This document shows, one piece after another, positions 1-5,831 of a DNA stretch of 8,908 nt. Location: positions 1 to 8,908 of the forward strand of contig JAEDNG010000027.1 in NCBI GenBank assembly GCA_016302625.1, in the 5' to 3' direction. The number at the start of each line of letters is the position of its first letter. The stretch's first letter is position 1. A program made the position numbers and the translations under genes. The DNA is from Clostridiaceae bacterium (lineage in GTDB: Bacteria; Bacillota; Clostridia; Oscillospirales; Acutalibacteraceae). The notes beneath the pieces were generated by a model. It saw nothing but the letters and a program-made list of their open reading frames with translations. It was not told the DNA's origin and did no database searches.

Positions 1-381
1 GCCGCTTACGGAATTGACTGCCGCGTATATGTTGCCGAAATCAAGCTTGACGTACTGCTTGCCATAAATAAACGCAAAACCGTATACAAGCCGCTTCCGA
101 AATTCCCCGCGGTTGAGCGCGACTTTGCAATGCTCTGCGACAAGGATTTGCCTGTCGGTGAGCTCGAAAAAGCAATCACAAAGGGAGCGGGCAGACTGCT
201 TGAGAAAATCCGTCTGTTTGACGTTTATTCGGGCACCCAAATTCCGGACGGTAAAAAGAGCGTAGCTTACAGCGTGTGGCTCAGAAGCTCGGACAGCACG
301 CTTGGCGATAAGGAAATAGAAAAGGTAAGCGCCGCGATAATTAAAAATCTTGAATCCGCAGGTGCGGAACTTAGAAAATAA
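1..381 (+). CDS. pheT: Phenylalanyl-tRNA synthetase beta subunit, C-terminal end (partial)
   Basis: The reading frame is open from base 1 and ends at TAA 379-381, giving the last 126 residues of a protein whose start lies upstream of the window. Phenylalanyl-tRNA synthetase (alpha2beta2, cytoplasmic) charges tRNA-Phe with phenylalanine; the beta subunit carries editing and tRNA-binding domains. The visible part is the C-terminal FDX-ACB (ferredoxin-fold anticodon-binding) domain, from about residue 31 of the fragment: it opens with the typical KFPAVERD segment, followed by LLEKIRLFDVYSG, a KKSVAYS strand and the last helix. The PheT family is about 800 residues, so roughly 85 percent of the gene is missing. 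I see no terminator after the stop; the ireB promoter begins 3 bases later. Identification rests on the FDX-ACB domain, and its position at a chain terminus is the PheT arrangement. Confidence 0.93.
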   Translation, partial: AAYGIDCRVYVAEIKLDVLLAINKRKTVYKPLPKFPAVERDFAMLCDKDLPVGELEKAITKGAGRLLEKIRLFDVYSGTQIPDGKKSVAYSVWLRSSDSTLGDKEIEKVSAAIIKNLESAGAELRK

Positions 382-384
382 TAC

Positions 385-413
385 TTGAACTTTATTTAAA
401 AACGTTATACAAT
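385..413 (+). promoter_or_regulatory. SigA-type promoter of ireB
   Basis: The sequence TTGAAC (385-390), a spacer of exactly 17 bases and TACAAT (408-413) match the vegetative -35/-10 consensus at 4 of 6 and 5 of 6 positions. Transcription would start near 420, leaving a leader of about 23 bases before the ireB start. The -35 begins 3 bases after the pheT stop, so ireB has its own promoter rather than depending only on pheT read-through. Confidence 0.75.
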
Positions 414-442
414 AAAGTAAACAGCTATGAGAGGTGTTTAAG

Positions 443-688
443 ATGAATGACAGAACAATGACCTTTTCAATCGGAGACCAGACCGACCAGGAAATCAGAA
501 AAATCCTGACCTCGGTTTACGACGCGCTTAAGGAAAAGGGTTATAATCCAATTAATCAGATCGTCGGTTATATTTTATCCGAAGACCCGACCTATATCAC
601 CACTCATAACAACGCGCGCAATCTTATAAGACGGGTTGACCGCGACACACTTTTGCAGTCACTTGTAAGATATTATTTAAGCGCGTAA
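443..688 (+). CDS. ireB: IreB family regulatory phosphoprotein (UPF0297/DUF965)
   Basis: The product is an 81-residue cytoplasmic protein. IreB of Enterococcus faecalis is a substrate of the PASTA-domain Ser/Thr kinase IreK and the phosphatase IreP and acts as a negative regulator of cephalosporin resistance; B. subtilis YrzL is the same family. The family signature is clear: LTSVYDALKEKGYNPINQIV, then GYILSEDPTYITTHNNARN, an arginine-rich segment and a closing LVRYYL. Thr5 and Thr7 in the N-terminal RTMTF stretch lie where the phosphorylated threonines of E. faecalis IreB are found. I chose ATG 443 because GAGAGGTG (429-436) is spaced 6 bases from it; an in-frame GTG at 434 lies inside that site and is unlikely to be used. 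The usual partners ruvX (yrrK) and a DUF1292 gene do not follow. Confidence 0.92.
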   Translation: MNDRTMTFSIGDQTDQEIRKILTSVYDALKEKGYNPINQIVGYILSEDPTYITTHNNARNLIRRVDRDTLLQSLVRYYLSA

Positions 689-704
689 AATTTTGTTAAA
701 TTAA

Positions 705-856
705 TCAGGGTGACGGTTCAGAACAGCTTAAAGGTTTCCGAAAATTAATAATCTGAAGGTAGGCCGTGAGATTGTTCCTGTCATCCAATATCTAACATTT
801 AAAGCATAAACCGTCCTTTTTTCGGGAAGAATATTCCGGAAAGAGGGCGGTTTTTT
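705..856 (+). ncRNA. Structured leader or 3'-UTR RNA, candidate attenuator (unknown class)
   Basis: This gene-poor stretch lies between ireB and the spoVAF-like gene. Seen directly: a 9-bp helix pairs 708-716 with 778-786 (two G-U pairs). Inside it 721-725 can pair with 773-777 and 726-730 with 760-764, or alternatively 717-722 with 752-757. A 20-bp terminator hairpin follows at 808-853. The segment 712-718, part of the closing helix, is also complementary over 7 bp to 809-815, the foot of the terminator. Formation of one excludes the others, which is the logic of a transcription attenuator. I recognise none of the common aptamer consensus sequences (TPP, SAM, glycine, c-di-GMP, c-di-AMP, THF, fluoride, T-box) nor 6S or SRP RNA. 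It could equally be a stable 3' UTR or small RNA of ireB. The alternative pairing is short and could be chance. Confidence 0.45.
808..856 (+). terminator. Strong intrinsic terminator abutting the spoVAF-like start codon
   Basis: Bases 808-827 pair with 834-853 without interruption: 20 base pairs, four of them G-U, around a 6-base loop (828-833). A run of six T (851-856) ends directly before the ATG at 857. It would end the ireB transcript. The only ribosome-binding-like sequence of the next gene, AGAGGG (842-847), lies in the 3' arm, so the hairpin would also hide that site in any transcript that reads through. Confidence 0.85.
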
Positions 857-2248
857 ATGAACTATAACGATTGGATTAAAAACATAGACGACGGCTTACA
901 ACCGGATAAAAGCTTTGATATTATAAAAAGAGAACTTGAAATCGGCGGCAGACGCGCCGTGCTTTACTTTATCGACGGTTTTATTAAGGACGAGGTGTAC
1001 GAGAAAATACTTGAATTTCTCTACAAGCAAACTCCTGAGGATATAGCGAAAATCGCCGATATGAAGGAATTTGCAAAGCTGAAAATGCCTTATGTTGAGG
1101 TTGATTGCTCCTACGATACGGAATTTGTAAAAACCGCAATTTTGTCGGGCCCGTCGGTGCTTTTAATCGACGGCATAAACGGCGCTTTGATTATAGATAC
1201 AAGGACATACCCCATGCGGGGAATCGAGGAGCCGCAAAAGGATAAGTCGCTTAGAGGCTCGCGTGACGGCTTTGTTGAGACCCTTGTCATGAACACGGCG
1301 ATGATAAGGCGCAGAATACGCGACAGCCGGCTTCGAATGGAGTATATGCAGATAGGAACCGAGACAAAGCTTGACGTTGCGGTAAGCTATCTTGACGGCA
1401 AGGCGGATAAAAGAATACTCGATATTCTGCGAAAAAAGCTCGCAGAAATGGATATAAAGGGCATTTCCATGACCCAGCAGGCGATAGCCGAAAAGCTGCA
1501 GAAGAACGCTTTTTTTAATCCGTTCCCAAAATTTAAATTTACCGAAAGACCCGACTACGCCTCAGCCTGTATCTTTGACGGCAGAATAGTGCTTGTTATG
1601 GATAATTCCCCTACCGTTATGATACTTCCGATTTCGCTTTCCGACTTTTTCAGGGAGACCGACGACTACTATTTTTTGCCGGTGGTTGCGACCTACACAA
1701 GAATTGTCCGAATGTTAGTCTCCTTGGCGAACGTGCTTGTAACGCCGATTTATTTATTGCTTGCAAGCAACCCCGATTTTGTTCCGCGGTGGCTTGAGGT
1801 TTTTATGCCGAGCGACGTAGGACAAATACCGCTTTTCGTGCAGTTTTTAATTCTTGAATTTATGGTTGACGGACTTAGGCTTGCTTCCCTTAACACGCCC
1901 GACGCCCTTTCAAATTCATTAGGCATTGTCGGCGGTCTTTTGCTTTCGCAGTTTGCCATAGATGCGGGCTGGTTTATAACAGAGGCTATTCTGTTAATGG
2001 CGTTTATAACCATAGCAAGCTTTTCTCTTCCGAGCTTTGAAATGGGGTACGCCATGAAATTCGAGCGGCTTTTGCTGCTTGTCTTTACCCAAATTTTAGG
2101 TATTTGGGGCTTTATCGGCGGAATAGTGCTGATAACCGTCGGCATGCTTTTAATCAAAACTCTTTCGGGCAGAAATTATCTTTATCCCGTTGTTCCGTTT
2201 AATCTTAAAGGCTTTACGGAGCTTTTTATGCGTTATCCCATGAAATGA
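857..2248 (+). CDS. spoVAF: SpoVAF/GerA-family spore germination membrane protein
   Basis: The 463-residue product belongs to the GerA family, A subunits of nutrient germinant receptors plus SpoVAF, located in the inner membrane of the spore. The soluble N-terminal half (about 1-240) holds the diagnostic segments LLIDG near residue 103, RGSRDGFVETLVMNTAMIRRR at about 133-153 and FTERPD at about 228-233. The C-terminal half has four to five hydrophobic spans between about 275 and 435. PSFEMGYAMKFERLLLL (about 392-408) resembles SpoVAF more than GerAA, and no B or C receptor genes follow, which also favours SpoVAF. SpoVAF is reported to support germination by working with germinant receptors or dipicolinate release; here that is inference. 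ATG 857 fits the family start, with AGAGGG 10 bases upstream inside a terminator stem. The rest of a spoVA operon is absent. Forespore (SigG) expression would be expected, but I could not find a convincing SigG promoter. Confidence 0.82.
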   Translation: MNYNDWIKNIDDGLQPDKSFDIIKRELEIGGRRAVLYFIDGFIKDEVYEKILEFLYKQTPEDIAKIADMKEFAKLKMPYVEVDCSYDTEFVKTAILSGPSVLLIDGINGALIIDTRTYPMRGIEEPQKDKSLRGSRDGFVETLVMNTAMIRRRIRDSRLRMEYMQIGTETKLDVAVSYLDGKADKRILDILRKKLAEMDIKGISMTQQAIAEKLQKNAFFNPFPKFKFTERPDYASACIFDGRIVLVMDNSPTVMILPISLSDFFRETDDYYFLPVVATYTRIVRMLVSLANVLVTPIYLLLASNPDFVPRWLEVFMPSDVGQIPLFVQFLILEFMVDGLRLASLNTPDALSNSLGIVGGLLLSQFAIDAGWFITEAILLMAFITIASFSLPSFEMGYAMKFERLLLLVFTQILGIWGFIGGIVLITVGMLLIKTLSGRNYLYPVVPFNLKGFTELFMRYPMK

Positions 2249-2282
2249 AATTTGTCCCTTTTTTGGTAAAATAATTTACCGA

Positions 2283-2302
2283 TTATTCATATATTTGAAT
2301 AA
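2283..2302. promoter_or_regulatory. Perfect 7-6-7 inverted repeat upstream of htrA (operator candidate)
   Basis: TTATTCA (2283-2289) and TGAATAA (2296-2302) are exact inverted repeats separated by 6 bases. The repeat overlaps the best -35 candidate of the downstream protease gene, so a dimeric repressor bound here could block it. It is very AT-rich, which raises the odds of chance; I do not recognise it as the site of a named regulator. A separate small hairpin (arms 2265-2270 and 2275-2280) lacks a T-run and is not a convincing terminator for the preceding gene. Confidence 0.35.
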
Positions 2303-2328
2303 CAAACGCAACAAAAGCGGTTTACAAT
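2299..2328 (+). promoter_or_regulatory. Possible SigA-type promoter of the HtrA-like gene
   Basis: TACAAT (2323-2328) is a 5 of 6 match to the -10 box, with a weaker ATAACA (2299-2304, 4 of 6) 18 bases upstream. Start of transcription would be near 2335, close to the ribosome binding site AGGGAGG (2341-2347). The -10 and its 3' flank (2323-2336) match the ireB promoter region (408-421) at 13 of 14 positions, which supports the -10 call. Confidence 0.45.
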
Positions 2329-2355
2329 AAAGCAAAACAAAGGGAGGAACGTTTT

Positions 2356-3792
2356 ATGGACGATTTTGATAATAAAAACAACGGCGAATTAAACGGCTTC
2401 GATTCGGTGAACGGTGAGGAAACACCCAATCAGGGCTATACCGTAACGCCTGACGGCGGATTTTATACAAAAAGCCGCGATGATATTATTCAGGACGAGG
2501 CTGTAAACAGAAATGAGCAGGAAAGCTATTATAAAGCGGAGCAGCAAACCCCACCGCCCGAAAGCGAACCGCTCCGGCACAACTTTTATCCGAACGGTGA
2601 GTACGGTGCTTACGGTAATCCACAGCCTAACTACAGCTATAAGCCGCCCAAACCCCAAAAGCCGAAAACAGGTAAAAAATACGGCGGAGGAATTGTCGCG
2701 GTCGCGGCGCTTTTGGCGGCGGTTATCGGCGCTGTAAGCGGCATAGCCGCGGTAAATCTTACCGACAAAGATACTTCTGCACCTACAACACCGTCGAACA
2801 TTTCGGGCAGTAATGTCAATATAAATGTTGACGAAACTGTGGAATCGGTTGTTGAGGCGGTGGCCGAAAAGGTAACCCCAAGCGTTGTAGGAATCAGAAC
2901 CACTACCTCTGTAATGAGCTTTTTCGGCGGCACCAGCGAATCTACCGGCGAGGGCAGCGGCGTGATATATTCGTCGGACGGATATATAATCACCAACTAT
3001 CATGTAATTTCGGGAGCGGTTCAGAATAAATCTGCATCGAAGATTGAGGTGTTCACAGACACGCTTGACTCCGATTCCTATGAGGCGGAGGTTGTAGGTT
3101 ACAATATTTCGTCGGATCTTGCGGTAATTAAGATTAAAGCAACGGGACTAACGGCGGCCCAGTTCGCCGATTCTTCCGACTTAAAGGTCGGTCAGTATGT
3201 AATAACCATAGGCAATCCGGGCGGGCTTGAATTTATGGACAGCGTGACCTATGGCGTAATAAGCGGTCTTAACCGAGTGGTTTCCTCTGATTCCGACGTT
3301 AAGCTTATTCAGACCGACGCCGCGATAAATCCCGGAAATTCCGGCGGCGCACTTGTGAATACCAAGGGCTGTCTTGTCGGTATTAACAGCTCGAAGATAG
3401 TATCAGAGGAATTTGAGGGAATGGGCTTTGCTATCCCGTCAAATACAGTTGAGAAAATTTGCAAAAAAATCATTGAAAAGCAGAACAGCCCCGAGCCCTA
3501 TATCGGCATATCTATCAGTGAGAAATACACCGCGAGCGTGCTTAAATACTACGGCTATCCCGCCGGTGCGGTTATTTTAAGCGTTGCCGACGGCAGTCCC
3601 GCCGAAAACGCAGGTCTTGCAAAGGGCGATATAATCACCGAATTCGGCGGAACGGCGATTGAAGAATACACAAAGCTTGAGGATTTATTGCAGGATTGCA
3701 AGCCGAACGACAAGGTGAACGTAAAAATTTACCGCAGCGGAAGATACTATACAACTTCAATTACGGTTGGCTCAAACAACGCGGTTGAATAA
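2356..3792 (+). CDS. HtrA/DegP-like membrane-anchored serine protease with PDZ domain
   Basis: The 478-residue product is a trypsin-fold protease of the HtrA family, which degrades misfolded or damaged proteins outside the membrane. Order of parts: a cytoplasmic, low-complexity tail rich in Asn, Gln, Pro and Tyr (1-108), one transmembrane segment (about 110-134), a linker, the protease domain (about 165-375) and a single PDZ domain (about 380-472). The catalytic triad is complete: His216 in TNYHVI, Asp254 in SSDLAVIKI and Ser329 in NPGNSGGAL. This single-PDZ, anchored design is that of B. subtilis HtrA/HtrB/HtrC (YyxA); I cannot say which paralogue, so no symbol is given. ATG 2356 follows AGGGAGG by 8 bases. 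The gene has a likely own promoter and ends in a hairpin, so it appears monocistronic. Its position between two germination genes may be coincidental. Confidence 0.93.
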   Translation: MDDFDNKNNGELNGFDSVNGEETPNQGYTVTPDGGFYTKSRDDIIQDEAVNRNEQESYYKAEQQTPPPESEPLRHNFYPNGEYGAYGNPQPNYSYKPPKPQKPKTGKKYGGGIVAVAALLAAVIGAVSGIAAVNLTDKDTSAPTTPSNISGSNVNINVDETVESVVEAVAEKVTPSVVGIRTTTSVMSFFGGTSESTGEGSGVIYSSDGYIITNYHVISGAVQNKSASKIEVFTDTLDSDSYEAEVVGYNISSDLAVIKIKATGLTAAQFADSSDLKVGQYVITIGNPGGLEFMDSVTYGVISGLNRVVSSDSDVKLIQTDAAINPGNSGGALVNTKGCLVGINSSKIVSEEFEGMGFAIPSNTVEKICKKIIEKQNSPEPYIGISISEKYTASVLKYYGYPAGAVILSVADGSPAENAGLAKGDIITEFGGTAIEEYTKLEDLLQDCKPNDKVNVKIYRSGRYYTTSITVGSNNAVE

Positions 3793-3796
3793 TAAA

Positions 3797-3836
3797 AAAC
3801 CGATCGTCTCACGTTATAGGTGAGTCGGTCGGTTTT
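3797..3836. terminator. Bidirectional terminator between convergent htrA-like and HD genes
   Basis: Bases 3797-3812 pair with 3820-3835 around a 7-base loop: 16 positions with one G-U and one T-T mismatch. A run of T follows on the plus strand (3833-3836) and a run of A precedes the stem (3794-3799), which is a U-run for minus-strand transcripts. It lies 4 bases after the protease stop codon and 10 bases beyond the stop of the minus-strand gene, so it can serve both. Confidence 0.82.
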
Positions 3837-3845
3837 GCACGTTAA

Positions 3846-4349
3846 TCAGATATGCGAATGGCACCGTATTTTCTTAAAAACGGTGCGGATTTGTCTGTTT
3901 CTGTAAGGATTTTTCTTAAAAATTTCGTAAATCGAGCATACCTTGTCAACAAGACATACGATATAGCTTTCCCTGAACGCCGGCGGCGTAAAGGTTAGCG
4001 GAAACATATGCTTTTTTATAATGTCGCGTTCGCAGTCGGTCAGGTTAAAGTCGGATTCTGCGTTTAAGCAGGCGGCGGTAGGGTGATATCTGCCGTGCAT
4101 GGGACGGTTTTTATTAGGAATATGCCAGTCATATAGAAAATAATCATGCAAAAGCGCGCCGCGTATAAGCTCGTTTTCACGAAGCTTTAAAAATTTAAAC
4201 CGCCGGGCAAGCCTGTAACAGTAATACGCCACCGCTATACTATGCAAAAGGCATGAGGTATTCCCGTGCTGAGTGTAACGCGACATTTGAGCGAGTCTTG
4301 AATGAGCTGCCGTGGAGACCGCAACGTTTAAAAAAATATTTCTTTTCAT
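3846..4349 (-). CDS. HD-domain protein (predicted metal-dependent phosphohydrolase)
   Basis: The product is a 167-residue soluble protein with the HD superfamily residues in order: His36, His68-Asp69 in GALLHDYFLYDW, and Asp135 in CLVDKVCS. Additional histidines at 85, 89 and 114 (KKHMFPLT) could supply further metal ligands. HD proteins bind divalent metals and usually hydrolyse phosphoesters such as nucleotides, but the substrate here is unknown; similar short HD proteins with LLHDFFLYDW-like motifs are common in Clostridia and uncharacterised. I start at ATG 4349 because the CGGAG at 4356-4360 (minus strand) is 6 bases from it; an in-frame TTG at 4367 overlaps a palindrome near the likely transcription start and has no site of its own. 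The C-terminus is basic. The gene converges on the htrA-like gene and diverges from ypeB. Confidence 0.8.
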   Translation of the reverse strand: MKRNIFLNVAVSTAAHSRLAQMSRYTQHGNTSCLLHSIAVAYYCYRLARRFKFLKLRENELIRGALLHDYFLYDWHIPNKNRPMHGRYHPTAACLNAESDFNLTDCERDIIKKHMFPLTFTPPAFRESYIVCLVDKVCSIYEIFKKNPYRNRQIRTVFKKIRCHSHI

Positions 4350-4365
4350 AATTAACTCCGATATC

Positions 4366-4380
4366 AATCTAATTTAGATT
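4366..4380. promoter_or_regulatory. Palindrome over the HD-gene transcription start (operator candidate)
   Basis: AATCTAA and TTAGATT are exact inverted repeats around one central base (7-1-7). The site overlaps half of the -10 box and the expected start site of the HD gene, which is a typical position for a repressor operator. The divergent ypeB start lies 84 bases away. I do not know a regulator with this site. Confidence 0.4.
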
Positions 4381-4383
4381 ATA
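4378..4383 (-). promoter_or_regulatory. Perfect -10 box for the HD-domain gene
   Basis: Read on the minus strand this is TATAAT, placing transcription start near 4371, about 22 bases before the chosen start codon. No good -35 hexamer lies 16-18 bases upstream, so the promoter may be weak or activator-dependent. Confidence 0.4.
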
Positions 4384-4464
4384 CACCAAAACCGAGAATA
4401 ATAAAAGATTATTTTGATAAATAATAAAAATCAGGAAATAATATGTAAAAACGGAGGAAAGTAT

Positions 4465-5793
4465 ATGAAAAGAAGAAACGCCGTAAGAGTAATATCGTTT
4501 TGCGCGGCGGCGGCGGTTGTCGCAATCGGCTTTGCCGTCAGAGAGAAGCTCAATTCAAAACGCTACCGTCTTGAAATAGAAAACAGCTATTCTCGCTCGC
4601 TTGACGAGTTAAACGCAGGCGTTAATAATATTTCGGTCATTCTCGAAAAGGCACAGTATGTCACGAGCGCGAAGCAGATAAGCAATATGGCGGCACAGCT
4701 TTTAAGCGAGGCCGAAACCGCAAAGGCGGCGCTGTCACAGCTTCCGGCGGGAAGCGGAGAGCTGACGGTGCTTAACCGCTTTCTGTCGCAGGTCGGCAAT
4801 TATGCGATGTCGGTCTCAAAAACACTTGTCGGCGGCGGAGAGCTGAATGACGAATACAGCACGAATATAACCGCGCTTAGCGACACCGCGAAAAAAATTT
4901 CCGAGGCGATAAGCAATTCAAGCATATCCTATAACAATCCCTCGTCATGGGCGGCGGAAATTGATAAACAGCTTGACGACACTGTGACGCCCGATTCTTT
5001 CGGTGGCTCGCTTGACGAGCTTGAAGAAAGTCTTTCGGATTATCCGACACTCGTTTACGACGGGCCGTATTCCGACCATATACTCGAAAAAGAGCCGCAA
5101 ATGATAAAAAACGCGGAAAAAGTTTCTGAGAGCGACGCACTTAAAAGGGCGGCAGAAACCGCCGAGTGCGATGCGGACGCGCTTAAATTCGAGGAAAACG
5201 TCAAGGGAAAAATACCGTCCTACCGCTTTTCAGGCAATGACGTTACGGTTACAATAAGCCGGTCGGGCGGATACGCGGTTTACATGCGCAAAGACAGGAC
5301 AATCGGCGACAGTATTCTGGAATACCGTCAGGCGCTTGACAAGGCAAAACGCTATCTTGAAAGAATCGGTATGAGCGGCTTTACCGAAACCTACTTTTTT
5401 ACCGACGAGGGCGTGTGCGTGATAAATTTTGCATATTTAGACGGAAAAACCATTTGCTATACCGATCTTGTAAAGGTCGGCGTCGCCATGGACACAGGAG
5501 AAATAATGCTTTACGAAGCCTCCGGGTATTTGACAAATCACACCGACCGAGCTTTTGAAACTCCGTCGGTTTCGGCTGACGAGGCGGCGCAGAAAGTGAG
5601 CGACAAGCTTAAAATACGCGAAACCGCGTTAGCGCTTATACCTACCGATTCAGCCGGCGAGGTCAGGTGCTACGAATTTGTCTGCGAAGCGGAAGACGGG
5701 CAGGAAATACTGATTTATATCAACGCGTTAAATTTAGATGAAGAAAAGATTTTAATACTTCTTAAAAGCGACGGAGGAACGCTTACAAAATAA
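4465..5793 (+). CDS. ypeB: Spore germination protein YpeB
   Basis: The 442-residue product matches YpeB, a forespore-made protein on the outer face of the spore inner membrane that is needed to keep the cortex-lytic enzyme SleB stable and inactive in the dormant spore. Seen: a short basic N-terminus and one hydrophobic segment (about 7-26, signal-anchor like), an alpha-helical N-terminal domain (about 30-185), the conserved family segment YPTLVYDGPYSDHI (193-206), then PepSY-like repeats to the end, including ALDKAKRYLERIG (290-302) and a closing ILIYINALNLDEEKILIL. ATG 4465 follows GGAGG (4453-4457) by 7 bases; an in-frame ATT at 4414 has no comparable site. In Bacillus sleB sits directly upstream of ypeB; here the upstream gene is the divergent HD gene and the downstream one is rplS. 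SigG control is expected, but I found no convincing SigG boxes in 4381-4464. Confidence 0.9.
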   Translation: MKRRNAVRVISFCAAAAVVAIGFAVREKLNSKRYRLEIENSYSRSLDELNAGVNNISVILEKAQYVTSAKQISNMAAQLLSEAETAKAALSQLPAGSGELTVLNRFLSQVGNYAMSVSKTLVGGGELNDEYSTNITALSDTAKKISEAISNSSISYNNPSSWAAEIDKQLDDTVTPDSFGGSLDELEESLSDYPTLVYDGPYSDHILEKEPQMIKNAEKVSESDALKRAAETAECDADALKFEENVKGKIPSYRFSGNDVTVTISRSGGYAVYMRKDRTIGDSILEYRQALDKAKRYLERIGMSGFTETYFFTDEGVCVINFAYLDGKTICYTDLVKVGVAMDTGEIMLYEASGYLTNHTDRAFETPSVSADEAAQKVSDKLKIRETALALIPTDSAGEVRCYEFVCEAEDGQEILIYINALNLDEEKILILLKSDGGTLTK

Positions 5794-5796
5794 TAC

Positions 5797-5825
5797 TTGA
5801 TTTTTTTTACGGTTTATGGTAGAAT
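5797..5825 (+). promoter_or_regulatory. Extended -10 SigA promoter of the rplS operon
   Basis: TTGATT (5797-5802), a 17-base spacer and TAGAAT (5820-5825) form a SigA-type promoter, and TGG directly before the -10 supplies the extended TGn element. Transcription would begin near 5832, giving a leader of about 165 bases before rplS. The promoter starts 3 bases after the ypeB stop, and no terminator of ypeB is visible. Confidence 0.75.
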
Positions 5826-5831
5826 GTTAAA

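Noticed and set aside
434..442. GTG 434 as the ireB start
   Set aside because: It would fall within the GAGAGGTG that correctly spaces ATG 443, and family members begin near the later start.
710..748. Twelve-codon GTG frame at the start of the leader
   Set aside because: No properly spaced ribosome binding site and no features; fits chance.
779..810. Possible SigG promoter before the spoVAF-like gene (CATAAA near 805 with a weak upstream box)
   Set aside because: The upstream box is poor and the spacing of about 20 bases is too long; transcription from it would also run through the whole terminator.
2265..2280. Six-bp hairpin after the spoVAF-like gene as terminator
   Set aside because: The stem is short and AT-rich, and no T-run follows on the plus strand.
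2389..3003. 204-codon open frame on the minus strand opposite the htrA-like gene
   Set aside because: It lies entirely within the protease gene, whose family match and ribosome binding site are strong; the translation is low in recognisable motifs and reflects the codon bias of the plus strand.
4350..4367. TTG 4367 as the start of the HD-domain gene
   Set aside because: It lies almost at the predicted transcription start and lacks a ribosome binding site, whereas ATG 4349 has CGGAG at the right distance.
4415..4444. Possible SigG promoter before ypeB (TGATAA and AATAATA)
   Set aside because: The -10 resembles the consensus, but the -35 does not fit at 17-18 bases; AT-rich sequence gives such matches easily.
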